From assembly GCA_006538405.1 (NCBI GenBank), contig BJKQ01000014.1, positions 62,001 through 126,000 of the forward strand: a DNA stretch of 64,000 bases, given 5' to 3'. Shown one piece after another: positions 38,125 through 49,269 of this stretch. Every line of letters starts with the position of its first letter. Position 1 is the first letter of the stretch. The position numbers and the translations under genes are program-made. This stretch comes from Hansfordia pulvinata (lineage: Eukaryota > Ascomycota > Sordariomycetes > Xylariales). A model generated the notes under the pieces. That model was given only the letters and a program-made list of their open reading frames with translations. It was not told where the DNA came from and did no database searches.

Positions 38125-39082
38125 AGCAAAGCTGTTTTTCTTGCAAAGCGGTGCTATCGAGGACGAGGACTATGCTGAGGAATGAGTTATGGATAACATA
38201 ACGACCGCGAGACGAAGTGTGTCGGCTACAGCTCGGATGAGGTTCTCAAGGCCGAGTACAAACCGAGCCCCAAGAAAAGAGGCGTACACGGACAATGAAA
38301 TACAACGACAGTTTCCTTTCCTCAACGCAAGGGCTGGGAGAGACCACGAGGCTGAGGACACTCCAATCAGATGAAGCCATCCAATGATGTCCGCTTCTGC
38401 GCATCACCAGTCTACCGGCTGCCTGCTCGTAATCTATTCAGAGAAGTTGCAACGCTTGCGAGATCAATAGGCTGCTGGGAACATGGCTCATCGCTAGTTC
38501 AGTCACTAGGACGACAAGGCAGATTTCGACGCTGGATTCTCCCGAGGAGAGAGAGGATGACGACCTGGAGAGAGATACAGTACGAGGGGCACAGTGTCTC
38601 TACTCTGATGGGCAAGAGCCCTGTAGTTTCAGGTGGATGCAGGTGAGTAGAGCGCCGACGGCGGCCCTTCGAGCGCCGCCGCCCAGTGACGCTGACGCTG
38701 GAACCTACAGTGGGGCTGTAATCCAAAGCCCACTGCGGACACCGTGCAATCCTGGCACGCCAGGGTTATCCGTAGTGTAGCGACGTGATTCAATCCACCC
38801 GCGTAAAGTTGTTTGCTTAATATACGGTAATTATATTCATATAATCTGGTTGGGAGTTGTTTGACCTTTGCAGAAGTCCTAGTAAGGGGTTTCTGCAGCT
38901 CTCCATATTCTACAGCCAGCTGTGACATGGATCAGTTGATTACCTCTTAAAGGAAGTGGCTCGTCAATAGGGGGGGTACTAGAAAACATCGAATCACTTC
39001 AACATCACCACCGGATTAGCTAACGCTGATTCTTCCCACCCTAGCGTACCCGGTCCACCCACTTTGAGAGTTCCGATTTGAT
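38125..39082. other. Intergenic; contains repeat copy A
   Basis: Repeat copy A is annotated separately at 38565-38815. No gene recognised in the rest. Confidence 0.5.
38565..38815. repeat. Diverged dispersed repeat, copy A
   Basis: It matches 48010-48232 in the same orientation. Shared words include AGATACAGT-type starts, AGGTGAGTAGAGCGCC / AGGTGAGCAGAGCGCC, GGTTATCCGTA, TGTAGCGACG and AAAGTTGTTT in the same order and at similar spacing. Both copies follow a C2H2 gene. Confidence 0.8.
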
Positions 39083-40012
39083 TCAAGAAGGAGTCTTGTT
39101 GACGACGATGCAGATATCTCCGCCGTCATCTCCTCTGAGATCCGCCGTTTCCAGCTCGAGTTCGCTGCCGTCGTCGAGGTCCAGCTCCTCGACGCCAACA
39201 CTCTCCAGCTCCAGAGGCTCCTGTGAGACCCCGCCGCCAGACACTTCGCCGTCGTCGTGGCCGAGAAAGCCATGGGTATGCGTGTAGGTGCTCATCTCCA
39301 GCCTCCGCTCCTTCCACCCCCTTCTCGAGATCCGCAGGACCCGGTACGCGAGCACGACGTCGTCCACGCGGAACTCGTCCTGGTCGGTGATGTGGCGTGC
39401 CATGTTCGCGTCCGCGTCGAGGGACACCGGCAGCCCGGCCGCCGCTTCCAGGCCGGCGGTCGCCCCCCCGGCCAGGCTCCGGGACGCGGAGGAGGCGGCG
39501 CTGTAGGACAGCCCGCGCGCGGTCTTGACGCCCGTGACGAGGAACAGCGGGCGGCCCCAGGGCCACCTGTTGTCGAGCCTGCGGACCGCGCCGGAGCAGG
39601 CGGCCAGCAGCTCCTCGACGGCCGCCTCCGTCGGGTTCGCCGCGAACGCCGTCGTCACCAGCGCGTCCATGCGGTACGTGACCTCGCGGTCGCGGTCGCG
39701 CCCCGCCCCGAGCCGCAGGCCGGCCAGCTCCAGCAGCTGCGCGCCGAGCGACAGCTCGACGGAGGACCCCCGCCCGCACCCGATGACGCGCTCCTCCTGC
39801 ACCGTCGTGTACGTCTCCGGTGGTGGCTGCTGCGGCTGCTGCGGCTGCTGCGCGCCGGCGGCGCCGGCTCCCAGGCGTCCCAGGTGCTGTGTCGGCTCAA
39901 ACGGGTTACAGAGCAGATTGCCCAGCAAGTTGGGGCCGCCGGCCTCGGGCGGCTGGATGTCGAGAGTCGGCACCAGTAGGTAGGTCTTGCCTGGGGGGTG
40001 ATGGCGAGGCAT
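39083..40012 (-). CDS. Unassigned fungal protein, possible gasdermin-like
   Basis: A single exon of 309 residues, starting at ATG 40012 (MPRHHPPGKTYLLVPTLDI). An earlier in-frame ATG would add 27 residues of no special character. The N-terminal body is YLLVPTLDIQP, then LLGNLLCNPFEP, a Gln/Pro linker, and a beta-rich region containing GRPLFLVTGVKTARGLSYS and DDVVLAYRVLRISRRGWKE. The last about 60 residues are strongly acidic. I do not recognise a named Pfam family with certainty. The order of an N-terminal 'lLvPxtdI...LG' strand, a late 'vLtgvktA' strand and a 'tiaYrvl.i' strand is reminiscent of gasdermin pore-forming domains. The gene lies in tandem with a subtilase, as fungal gasdermin-like genes often do. 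That assignment is a hypothesis. Confidence 0.4.
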   Translation of the reverse strand: MPRHHPPGKTYLLVPTLDIQPPEAGGPNLLGNLLCNPFEPTQHLGRLGAGAAGAQQPQQPQQPPPETYTTVQEERVIGCGRGSSVELSLGAQLLELAGLRLGAGRDRDREVTYRMDALVTTAFAANPTEAAVEELLAACSGAVRRLDNRWPWGRPLFLVTGVKTARGLSYSAASSASRSLAGGATAGLEAAAGLPVSLDADANMARHITDQDEFRVDDVVLAYRVLRISRRGWKERRLEMSTYTHTHGFLGHDDGEVSGGGVSQEPLELESVGVEELDLDDGSELELETADLRGDDGGDICIVVNKTPS

Positions 40013-41045
40013 GGCTCTCTCCGTCTTTCTCTTTGGTACTTGATCGCGATGGAGGCGACCACGAAATAACCGTCCTGAAGAGTCGAAAGGCAATGATACA
40101 GCTTGTTCTTATCAAAAGGTGGGAAATTGGAAGCAGTCGGCCCGGTTGGCTGCCTGGTCTGGACAATCAGAGGAGAGGGGCTATATGCTTCGTATATATG
40201 GGATTCGTGGGACAGGTTTGGCGAGTCCTTGCAAGCTCGCTGACCGTTCGTTCGCAGCATCCTGCCACCCACGAGCTCAGGGGCTGGTATACGGGACGGC
40301 GGGCAGGCCAGCAAAGGGGAACCTCATACGTGACCTCTGCTCAGCCTCAACACTGAAACAGAGAGGCAAGCCCGCAGCCAAGACCGGGTGTCCAAGCTCG
40401 CCCTGGTTGCTCATGATTGCATCTGGTGGCAGCTGCTACTGGGCCGAGCCTCGCGATGGTCCCGTCCAGTCCGGTGTCTGGCATCGTGACACGTCGCGCG
40501 TTGGTGCCTGTTTCACCTGCAGATCAGGCTCGACCGTCTCCAGTTAATGCCTCGCCATGGTTCTTTCACTGGTCACCGGTCAGGAGCCCAGTGGAAGCGC
40601 CACCAATGAGCCCTCGGGGATGCATGAGTGGCGCCAGGCCGATGTGACGATAGGCAGGCTCTGGGCTGATCACGAGTAATATTGAGGGGAGGCGCGGGCT
40701 ACGGCGGGGTACAGTGTGCCACACAGTCGCGGCAGAAGGGGCCCTCGGATGAGGGGTCTCTGGTTCAATGTGCGCCGCAAGCATGCTATTACAAGCAAAT
40801 TCGGCCATACTTTGGACATCTCCAGGCAAATCTGGTGGCTGCCTTGGGTATTTGAATGTGGGGAGCCTCTGTACTGGGCGAGATACGAGTCTGGACTCTG
40901 GCTTGACCCAGCTTCGATGGCCTACAAAACCAGCAGTATTGAGTGCATCGTGCCTACAGGCCCCAGGGCACCAGCAGACATGATGTTACAGTCAGAACTA
41001 CCTTGTATAAAGGGTGTGCTATTCAATGGCTTGGCTTGAGTGGTC
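40013..41045. other. Intergenic; no gene seen
   Basis: About 1 kb between two co-directional minus-strand genes, serving as promoter of the gene at 39083 and 3' flank of the subtilase. No repeat or coding signal noted. Confidence 0.45.
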
Positions 41046-43986
41046 CTATAATGATGAGAGCGCGGTCATGAGTTTCGCGATCCTCTGCTTGTCGCTCAGA
41101 TGTTTCCCAAAGAATCTGAACGGGGCCAGATAGTACTGTTTATCGCCACGCGGCCCACGCCTGGTCCCGATCGCCTTGAGCGTTTTGTATAAGCCTTGAC
41201 CCGTTTTCATCTTCCTAAACAGTTCCTCCTCGACCTTGTCAAAGCGATGGGAGTGCAGAGCCGCAAAATGCAGAAGCGTCGCAGCAATGCCGGCTGCTAT
41301 CGGCGTGGCAACGGAGCATCCTGACAGGCGTTGCACGCTTTCGTCTCCGTCTCCAATCCATACTGACTTGACGTCTTGGCTCAGGGTTCCAAAAAGTGCT
41401 CTCTCAGATGACGGTGGCGCATTGAACTGCGGTATGAAGTTTCCAGCCGCCGACGTGCCACGAATTGGCAAAACAGATGGACTGTAGAATCTCGCTGGTA
41501 CATCTCTTCTTGATTCGCGCCCTGATTGGAAGAAGCAGCAAAGATTGCGATTGCATCGTTCCGCTCGTATACCACATTCTTGATGGCCTTGCCAATCTCC
41601 TCTTGGTCGTCTGCAAAGCCAAAAGAAAGGCAGATTATGTCAGCCTTCCACGTCATGGAGGCATAATGAATGGCCTGTATGATACTCGGTCAGTAAATCG
41701 CAATATGCGCGTAGCCACGATCCCAGGCTTGACGTACTTCGGCTATCTGCTGCTGAGAAAATTGCAGTCCGTCTGTGTTCTCCGCCACGCGACCTATGAA
41801 CAATCTCGCAAACGGTGCGGTGCGAAACAGGAGATGGGCGAGGTGCGTTCCGTGACCATCGGTATCGACGTGTGTCTTTGAAGTGCCTGCAAAGTCCTTC
41901 CATTCTGCTTTGGCTCTTCCTACCCAAGATTCCCCCTCGATGGCATTGAATCCGGTGTCAAGTATGGCGATCTTGACAAGCTTCGCGGCGGACAATTTGA
42001 GCTTTGCATCGGATTTGATCTTTTTATCACACCATCAAAATCTGTCAGCCACTTGTCGCTGGGAAAGTTGATGTCGCTGTATGTCCATCAAAAGTCAGCA
42101 TGAACCTATCAAGGAGCAATTTTGAAGTTGAAGGCTTACCTGGACGGGGTCTCGGGAGGTTGCACGGTGTTCCCTCTGTGCGGAATCGGATCTTGAAGTT
42201 GCTGAGGGGGCGGTGCAGCATTGTTACTTTTCGGTCTGAGCGGCTTGCTCTCCCATTGAGCGAGTCTTTCGACCATCTTCACTGCATCGTACAGCGTTTT
42301 CAATGGCTTGACGACTTTCTCAAACAACATAGATCGTCGGATATCAACGCCGGCTTGTCCCTCTCTGTGTGGGGCGTCCTCGAAAATTCCAGGATTCAGG
42401 CAGCTCCATACGATAGTCTGAAAACTATGACTTCGGCATTCGGGCGCAAACTTGTGCTCGAGAACGCTTTCGTCGAGATACTCCGTGCCGAGTGAGGCCA
42501 ATTTATCGTTTACTGTCGCGACCTTCCACTGCGATGGGTGCCCATGCTTTCTCAGTGACTCGCCAGTGCCGATTTCGATAAGCAGCAGACTCAATGAGAT
42601 CACCTTGGGGTACCGGTGCATGAGGCCAACGACACCCCGATGCTCGGGATCTGGGTCTGCGTGGCTGATTGAAGTATCGAAAAGATATGGCTTGAGGACA
42701 AACCCACTTGTCTTGCCGTCAGGATTGGTCTTGGTCTCTTTCATGAAGTAGATGTCATCACTAGTCCACGCACGATTGGTCCACGCAGAGCTGTAGTGTT
42801 GCCAAACGGCGTCGGCGATGATGTAGGCCAACGTAGCTCTGTCTCCGGGACGCAGCTCATAATTCTGCAGGACTTCCCGTAGGGTGATCTCCGATTCCAT
42901 ATTCACGGAGCTGTTCAGGGACAAGTACTTTCCAAGATCTTGAAAATGGTTGTCGCGAAGTTGGAGGTGAACCAATGATCCACAGTATTCTTCGATCATA
43001 TGACAAACTCCTGGATGATTCGAACCGGAACCAGAGTGGCTCGAACTCGTCGCTGCACTGTCGGTGCTTATGACGGACCTGCGCGCTCTACTCTGGTGGC
43101 AGATGCTACATGTCGAGTCAGTTGTAACGTCGAGGATTCTTTGCCCCCTCACACACGTTGTAAGGCATTAGGTTGCGGACTCACTTTGGAACCTCTATCT
43201 CAACATCCTGCCACCTTTCAGTATCTTCAGCGGCGGGGTCCGGGGCGGAAAACAGGATCCGAAACCAGCTTGATGTCTCATGAGGCGCACCAGGTCTAGC
43301 TTTGAGCCAAATTTGATGCTTAGGCGACGTACCGACAGCCTCGCATGAGCAAGAGGCATAACTAAGGGCCTGATGCAGTTGCTGTATTGCCATGGAAGAG
43401 CCATCTGTTAGATTATCTTCAAGGACCTCGGAAGGCACATGCTCGATGTCGTCTGCCGATAGGCTCTCAGCCCTCTTCGAGAGTCTATGCAGCTGTTTCT
43501 TGGTCAATGCGCAGAGGGAGTGGTTTCGCTTTAGTGCGCCTCGCAAAATGGGTTCCAACTCAGCAAATTGCCGATTCAACACAGTCATCTGTGCAATGCT
43601 ATGTAGCGTGGGATAACGTGCTGCTGCTGCTTGGACGTTGGAGACCTTTCCAGCAAAATGAGTGTTAGCATGTTTGCATGGTTTCTTCATCGAACTTTCT
43701 GGCCGTCGCACGGAGACCTTCACCTTGGTGTCTGCATTCTGGAGACCATCTCACTCACAGAGAACACGCGCTCGACTTGATCAAGCATTTCCTCCACATT
43801 TTCCTTAAAGCCAGGCTTCTGCTTCGATAGGGGCTTCCATAGTTTGCTTTGATAAAAGAGGGTAATCATTTGCCACGCCAGGTCGTTCAAGTCACTCGAT
43901 CTCGTCTTCGCGACCTCGTCCGTCAACAGTGTCGCCAGAGGGAGGAATGAGTTCCATATCAGACTGAGCAACGATTCCAAGTCCAT
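41046..43986 (-). CDS. DUF7580-like domain fused to subtilisin (S8) protease, two frame breaks
   Basis: Exons on the minus strand: 43759-43986, 43185-43645, 42140-43105, 41738-42076 and 41046-41674. Splice sites are good (donors GTGAGT, GTGAGT, GTAAGC, GTACGT). Residues 1-550 form the helical N-terminal and DUF7580-like region: QQLHQALSYASCSCEAV, REVLQNYELRPGDRATLAYI, WTSDDIYFMKE, LSLLLIEIGTG. The subtilase domain follows, with catalytic Asp in AILDTGFN (codon 41957-41959), His in DGHGTHLAH (41852-41854) and Ser in SGCSVATP (41313-41315). All three catalytic residues are present. The frame breaks twice, each time by one missing base: at the T5 run 42021-42025 and at CCC 41520-41522. With these bases the protein would be roughly 890 residues. 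It has no signal peptide, so it is probably cytosolic. Such fungal proteases can act on pore-forming partners. Confidence 0.8.
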
Positions 43987-44502
43987 GTGGGCCAGTAAGG
44001 AAGGAAGGAGCTTGATCGGGTGTCGGGAATCACAGTGCAGTGCTCAACACAGCCTAAACTCCGCGCGTTGGCAATCCAAGTGGTTTTCCGGCCCGTCTGG
44101 ACGTGATGAGGACGTGATGAGTGGCGAGTGGGATCAAACTGGCATTGTATGATGGAGCATGAGGGTCAGACATTTGGAGCAGATGCGTCCCTCATTTCAA
44201 TGACGAGCGAGGGCGGGTGGACGAGCAATGGGAGGAAAGCATCGGCGACCAATAGTAGGAAGGCACCGGCGACTCGCGAGCAATGGGAGGCAGCCACCTC
44301 CGTACGAGATCCTCGAGAACGCACTGTAGATATGCGTGGCTTCATGCACAATCGAGAGCGGGGTACACCCCAGCCTCGTTCCACGTAACTTGTAAGACAT
44401 GACGCCCTCCCGCGGCATTTCGCCGCCGGGAGGTCCTGAGCGGACCGAGCTTCATACTTGCACATCATTCGAAACCCAGCTTCTCAGTCTCGAGGTGCTG
44501 TG
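43987..44502. promoter_or_regulatory. Divergent region protease / C2H2-ankyrin gene
   Basis: 516 bases between the protease start (minus) and the next gene (plus). No other open frame is convincing; the two may share regulatory DNA. Confidence 0.4.
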
Positions 44503-47500
44503 ATGGCATCGGAAGCAATCTTTAAGGGACATGGCATGATCCACTCCGCGAGTCAATCTTGCTTAGAGGCCTTCGACGTGTGCAAAGAGCTGCCCGCTTT
44601 GGATGAGGGTGGTTGGATTCACAAACAGCGGACCGATTTCAGGCTATGGGTCTCGACCTTTGGCGCCATGGACGGAGGTCGCTTGGCCCTTGATCACAAC
44701 CCGGGCATTGAAGAAGCAACGCGAGGTGTCATTACCAACTTGCTGATTTTCCTGGAGGCCACTCTATTGAAGTGTCGTTCCCTCATTATGCGGTCTTCAC
44801 AGTCACAAGGTATGTGGAAGTATGAGCAACCTCATAGATGCCAGCTGATGTTTAGCTTCCATCAGCCGTTCCTACAAGAAGCTCAAGCAGAGAAACCAAA
44901 GTCCCTGTGCCCAGCCCTGGTCAAGAGTCGAATCGTGGTGATGATTTCTCAGCTGCTCTACCAGGAGTCAAGTCTCAAGTGGAAACCATCTCATCACAGC
45001 TTGTCCAACTCACAGAGACCATCAATAAAGCTGCCCGCGTGGTTCCAGTGCCCAGAGCCGATCACTCGTTCGAAGCGGAGCGTCATCGTGAACTGAGGGC
45101 GTTCCTTGAGTATATATGCCACTCGTCAGGACTTAGAATAGTGGAGTGGAGAGACTTAAACAGACCTCTGCCCTTGAACAGCGCAGAAACCGTTCTCAGC
45201 CGACTGATAGAAGCTAACCTATGGCGACGCCATCGGTTCCTGTACGAGCGAAAACGAATGAGTGAACACCGTGCAGCGCCAGACAAGAAGGCCCCAGTCA
45301 CCGGGTCCCAGTCAGCCAGATCCAGGTAAGTATGGGGGTCGGCTCCTGAGGCCTTGAGCAAGATTTATCAGTCCCGGCTCTAACAAATCGCGAAACTACA
45401 GCGACCCGAACCCCCCGGATACCTCTTGTGCCCATGTTGCGCGACCCTGATCGAAGAAGAGATGATTCACAATCGACCCTACTGGAGGTATGCGTGCAGC
45501 GTTGGGGAATCCTCCATCTGTGAAGCGAAAACTAACTTTCTTAGAAACCATGTGATTAACGATATCCAGCCATTCGTGTGCATCCATGACGAGTGTGCCG
45601 ACTCAGTCAGGACTTTCGCGGAAATAAGTCACTGGAAGAAGCATATACAGAAGGCACACAAAGGATCCGGCCACTGGAAATGTTTTGCATGCGTTGAAAC
45701 TCCCAAGTTTGCTACTGAAGAGTTATTCACCGGCCATCTCCGCACGCAGCACCCAGTGGACGTACCGGAAGACCAATTTGCATTCTGGCAGAAACAGTGT
45801 TACTCTGCTCGGCCTTCAGACCCAATCCGCTGTCCCTTGTGCCCGGCTGCAGTGGTTCCCAATTCGGATTCAGAGAAACAACTGTCGCATATCGCCGATC
45901 ACTTGATTTCCTTCTCTTTATTCTCATTGCCATGGAAGATTTCTGGTAAAGATGAGCAGACCTATCTCGGCGACATCGAGGTCAGAAACGAGGACTATTA
46001 CGAAGCATCGATCACCAGTCACAGCATCATCTCAGACGGAGGATTACACACCGGCCCATACGACACGAGAGGAACTCATCACGAGGAGCACGATGCACTG
46101 CCTGAGACCACCTTTGGGAACGCCATTGAACTCGTCAAAGCGTCTGCAGGAGGCGACGCCCAAAATGTGCGATCATTACTTGATGATGACAGCTCAAGCG
46201 CTCATGGGTACGATCTTGGGGCGGCTTTGCAAGCTGCTTCTTTGAGTGGACACTCTGAGATTATAGAGTTGCTCCACAAACACGGGGTGGATTTGAATGT
46301 AGGGGGCGGCCCGTACGGCAGCCCTCTGGCGGCTGCTGTGATGAATAACCAAGTCGCAGCGGTCAGATTGCTCTTGGATCACGGAGCAGATGTGGAGGCA
46401 CGGGTCATCTAAACAGCAGTTCACTTGGAGTTGCTTCAGCAAATGGCCTTCTCAGCGTCATACCTATGCTGCTGCTGCCTGAACACAGAGCAGATCTGGA
46501 CGTCCGGCCGATGATTGCTGTGAAGAATGGCCGAGACGCATCGGCCAGACTTCTTTTGTATCGCGAAGCACATAAGAGAGCACGAAGTGTTCCATACGGC
46601 AGTGCACTCCAAGTTGCTTCAGCAAATGGTCTTCTCAGCGTCATGCGTTTGCTGATTGAATGCGGAGCAGATCTAGATGCACGGCGCGGCCTGTACATCC
46701 CTCTGATAACTGATGCGAATCCGATCGGCAGCCCTCTGATAGCTGCTGCGATGAATAACCAAGTCGCAGCTGTCAAATTGCTCTTGGAAGAGGGGGCGGG
46801 TGTCAATTTCCGCTGGCCAGTCAGGACGACATCACCAGACAACGCGCCACCTTCTTCGCAGGTTGGTTCTGTGAAGACAAAGGCGGGGGCGCGCGTGGAT
46901 TCGGGTGTTGTGAAAGTCGAGAACGTTAACGCCCTTCACATTGCGTCGAAAAACGGACATGACTTGGTCGTCCGAGAGCTTCTTCATGCAGGTGCGCAAG
47001 TCGGCTCCGGCCGCGCTCTAGAGGCTGCGTGTTCAAGGGGGCACCTTGCTGTGGCCACACTGCTGTGTGAACAGGTGTATTCTCCAGAGAAGCACCGACA
47101 GTCCCATGAAGAAGCCCTCAGGCTTGCCGCAGACAACGGGCACGGGAAGGTCGTTGAGCTGCTACTGTCGAAATTGGCGTCCTCGGATCTATTTCAAAGC
47201 TCTTGGTACCACGAAATGGCCGAGAGTGCAAGAAGACACGGGCACGAAGATGTCGCCGATCTACTAGAAGGAAGAGGACGAGCTTCATCAACCAAGAGAC
47301 GAATCTCCACGGAGGAGCAGGGGCCGCCAGCACCTCCGATAAATCGACCGGAAAGGCTCATCGATCAACGCAACACAGGAAGGAGTCCAGCTTCCCGTGG
47401 CGGTATCAAAGGTCCCTCAGCATGGTCATGGTCTTGTGTAAGTTTGGAGCCTCCACTACCACAGCAGCCGTTGACCCCTATGCAGCACAACTGTCTTGCA

Positions 47501-47596
47501 GGAGCATGTGGAAAGTTCTCCTACAACTTTGACGTGGATTGCCTCCACTGTGGCCATGTTAGATGTGATGACTGCACAGTCTGGGCTGGCAAATGA
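44503..47596 (+). CDS. acuF-like C2H2 protein with ankyrin repeats and Cys-rich tail, two frame breaks
   Basis: Exons 44503-44809, 44866-45325 and 45402-47596. The N-terminus (MASEAIFKGHGMIHSASQSC, FRLWVSTFGAMDGGRLALDH) and the block SFEAERHRELRAFLEY with RLIEANLWRRHRFLYERKR are paralogous to the gene at 36883. Zinc-finger units follow: CPCCATLIEEE, PFVCIHDECADSVRTF, WKCFACVETPKF and RCPLCPAAVVPNS ending HIADHLISFSLFSLP. Ankyrin repeats run from about 46130 to 47280 (GAALQAASLSGHSEIIELLHKHG, ALQVASANGLLSVMRLLIECG). The tail CLAGACGKFSY...CLHCGHVRCDDC looks like a zinc ribbon. One base is needed at the C6 run 45411-45416, and one at GGG 46402-46404, where the frame otherwise stops after EARVI. 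With these it is about 990 residues. The architecture suggests a receptor-like adaptor without an NTPase domain; no NACHT or NB-ARC is visible. Confidence 0.75.
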
Positions 47597-48597
47597 CCAG
47601 AAGCGAACACGGAACAACATGGGTCATTTCTTGACTGAGCAAGAGAGAGTGACCTCTGAGCGCCCTTCGCTATATCAGCACGAATACATATTTACACTCT
47701 TTACAAATTGGTGTCGTGATCTCAACGTATTAGAGCCACGCTCTATGTCGAGATCCGGGGCTGTTCTGGCTGTGTTCATGGATTCCGTCAGAACAAGGCG
47801 CCACACTCCGAGTTCAGTCCGAGGTAGCTTTTCGTTGTACCTTCTCCCGGAACAGGTGTCATATGACGAACCATCCGAATGGAGTAGCCAGAAGATAATT
47901 GAATGGGGGAAGAAGTAGGATATGGTTTATTCATAGGTGCTGCGCGGCGACAAATGGACAGACAGGACCGATGTTGCCCTCATTTCTCCAGGGAAGGGAT
48001 CGCGAACCGAAGAGAAATACAGTGCGAAAAGAGCAGTGCGATCACATTGGTGGACTAAGCTCTGTATATGTGGGTGGGTACAGGTGAGCAGAGCGCCATA
48101 AGAGCTCTGTCCGGAGAAGCTGACGCACGAAAGCCCAGTACAGACACCGTACACTCCAGGCATGCCATGGTTATCCGTACTGTAGCGACGCGGTCCAATC
48201 CATCCGCGTGAAAGTTGTTTCTTCCAGTCAAAGTCAGTCCAAAGGCACCGTACGAGGACTGCGTTCGCCCGCCGTCTGCTGTTCCGCTTGTCCGCCGCAT
48301 CCACGCTTTCTTGCCCGTAATCCAATTACAGCGACTGCTCAAGGCTGCCACTGTCCGGTCGGCCCTGTGAGCTTCTGGAGACATCTCGACGCGACCTCGA
48401 GGCAAGCAGGCAGGCAGGCAAGCTTCGGTTAACTTGTACACGTACCTACCTAGGCCAGCCAGTCACCCGCCATGTCTCTTCTGCAGTCAGTCCACTCATC
48501 GCTCAGGCAACGGGACCTGAACCCCCCTTGAACCACACCCCACTCCTCCTCGTCCAAGCAGGGCAACACTCACACCGCCTCCAGGTCCTTCCGCAAC
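47597..48597. other. Intergenic; contains repeat copy B
   Basis: Repeat copy B lies at 48010-48232. An 18-codon ATG frame starts at 48472, just upstream of the small gene at 48598, and could be an upstream ORF. No other gene recognised. Confidence 0.45.
48010..48232. repeat. Diverged dispersed repeat, copy B
   Basis: Direct-orientation partner of 38565-38815, with the same series of conserved words in the same order. It lies downstream of the C2H2-ankyrin gene. Confidence 0.8.
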
Positions 48598-48792
48598 ATG
48601 AGCTCCAAGGCCCGCCTCGGCGTCGGCGTCGGCCTGCTGGGCTGGGGCATCCTGGGCCTGCACCTGTCGGACCGCGCCGAGGAGCACTACGGGCTCAAGC
48701 CCACCGACGAGGACCGCGAGGCCCTCCGCCGCCTGGGGCCCCGGATCGTCCCGGTCGACAGGACTGAGGGGGAGGAGAAGAAGAGCGGTTAG
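48598..48792 (+). CDS. Small single-pass membrane protein
   Basis: A 64-residue frame starting MSSKARLGVGVGLLGWGI. Residues 6-23 form a glycine-rich hydrophobic helix, followed by HLSDRAEEHYGLKPTDEDRE and a basic/acidic tail. The conserved-looking LKPTDEDREALRRLGPRIVPV segment and good codon use argue that it is real. The short helix next to a basic start would fit a mitochondrial inner-membrane microprotein, but I do not recognise the family. Confidence 0.55.
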   Translation: MSSKARLGVGVGLLGWGILGLHLSDRAEEHYGLKPTDEDREALRRLGPRIVPVDRTEGEEKKSG

Positions 48793-49269
48793 GGAAAACA
48801 GGCTGCGGGATGCGAGATGGTCCAAAAGCGACGTCGTCGTTCGATCTTTGCTACCCGCCCCGGCACATTCACCCTCACGCAGCGACCTGCCAGGGGGCCG
48901 CATTACTTAGGGATCCTGCAGATTCGTTGGAATGAGATCCATGAAGCCGGCTACGACACACCACGGCCGAACCCTGCGCAAGCGAATTTGTCCCATGCGA
49001 ATCGCAGAAGACGACGCTAGAGATTTGCGTCCCGACCTCGGCATCGCCCGAAGAGCGGCAGAAGCCCATTTCAACGAAATACGGGATCCTGAAGAGATGG
49101 TGCTCGACGCCGCGGTCAGCTTGGACTTTGAACCAAGCTGGTAGAGTCGCGGGGGTGTCGGGACAGACGTCCATATATGTTCATTATCACAGTGAATACA
49201 AAACAAGACACTTCTACCAACTCCGCCTGATGAGCTTGCCGGCAGACCGAACTAACCCCCTTCCCTCGC
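48793..49269. other. Intergenic; no gene seen
   Basis: Convergent gap of about 480 bases between the small membrane protein and the oxidoreductase. Short open frames only. Confidence 0.45.

Noticed and set aside
42010..42035. Programmed -1 frameshift in the subtilase gene
   Set aside because: The sequence around the A5 run (sense) is not a canonical X XXY YYZ slippery heptamer, and equal one-base losses occur in unrelated housekeeping genes, so an assembly error is simpler.
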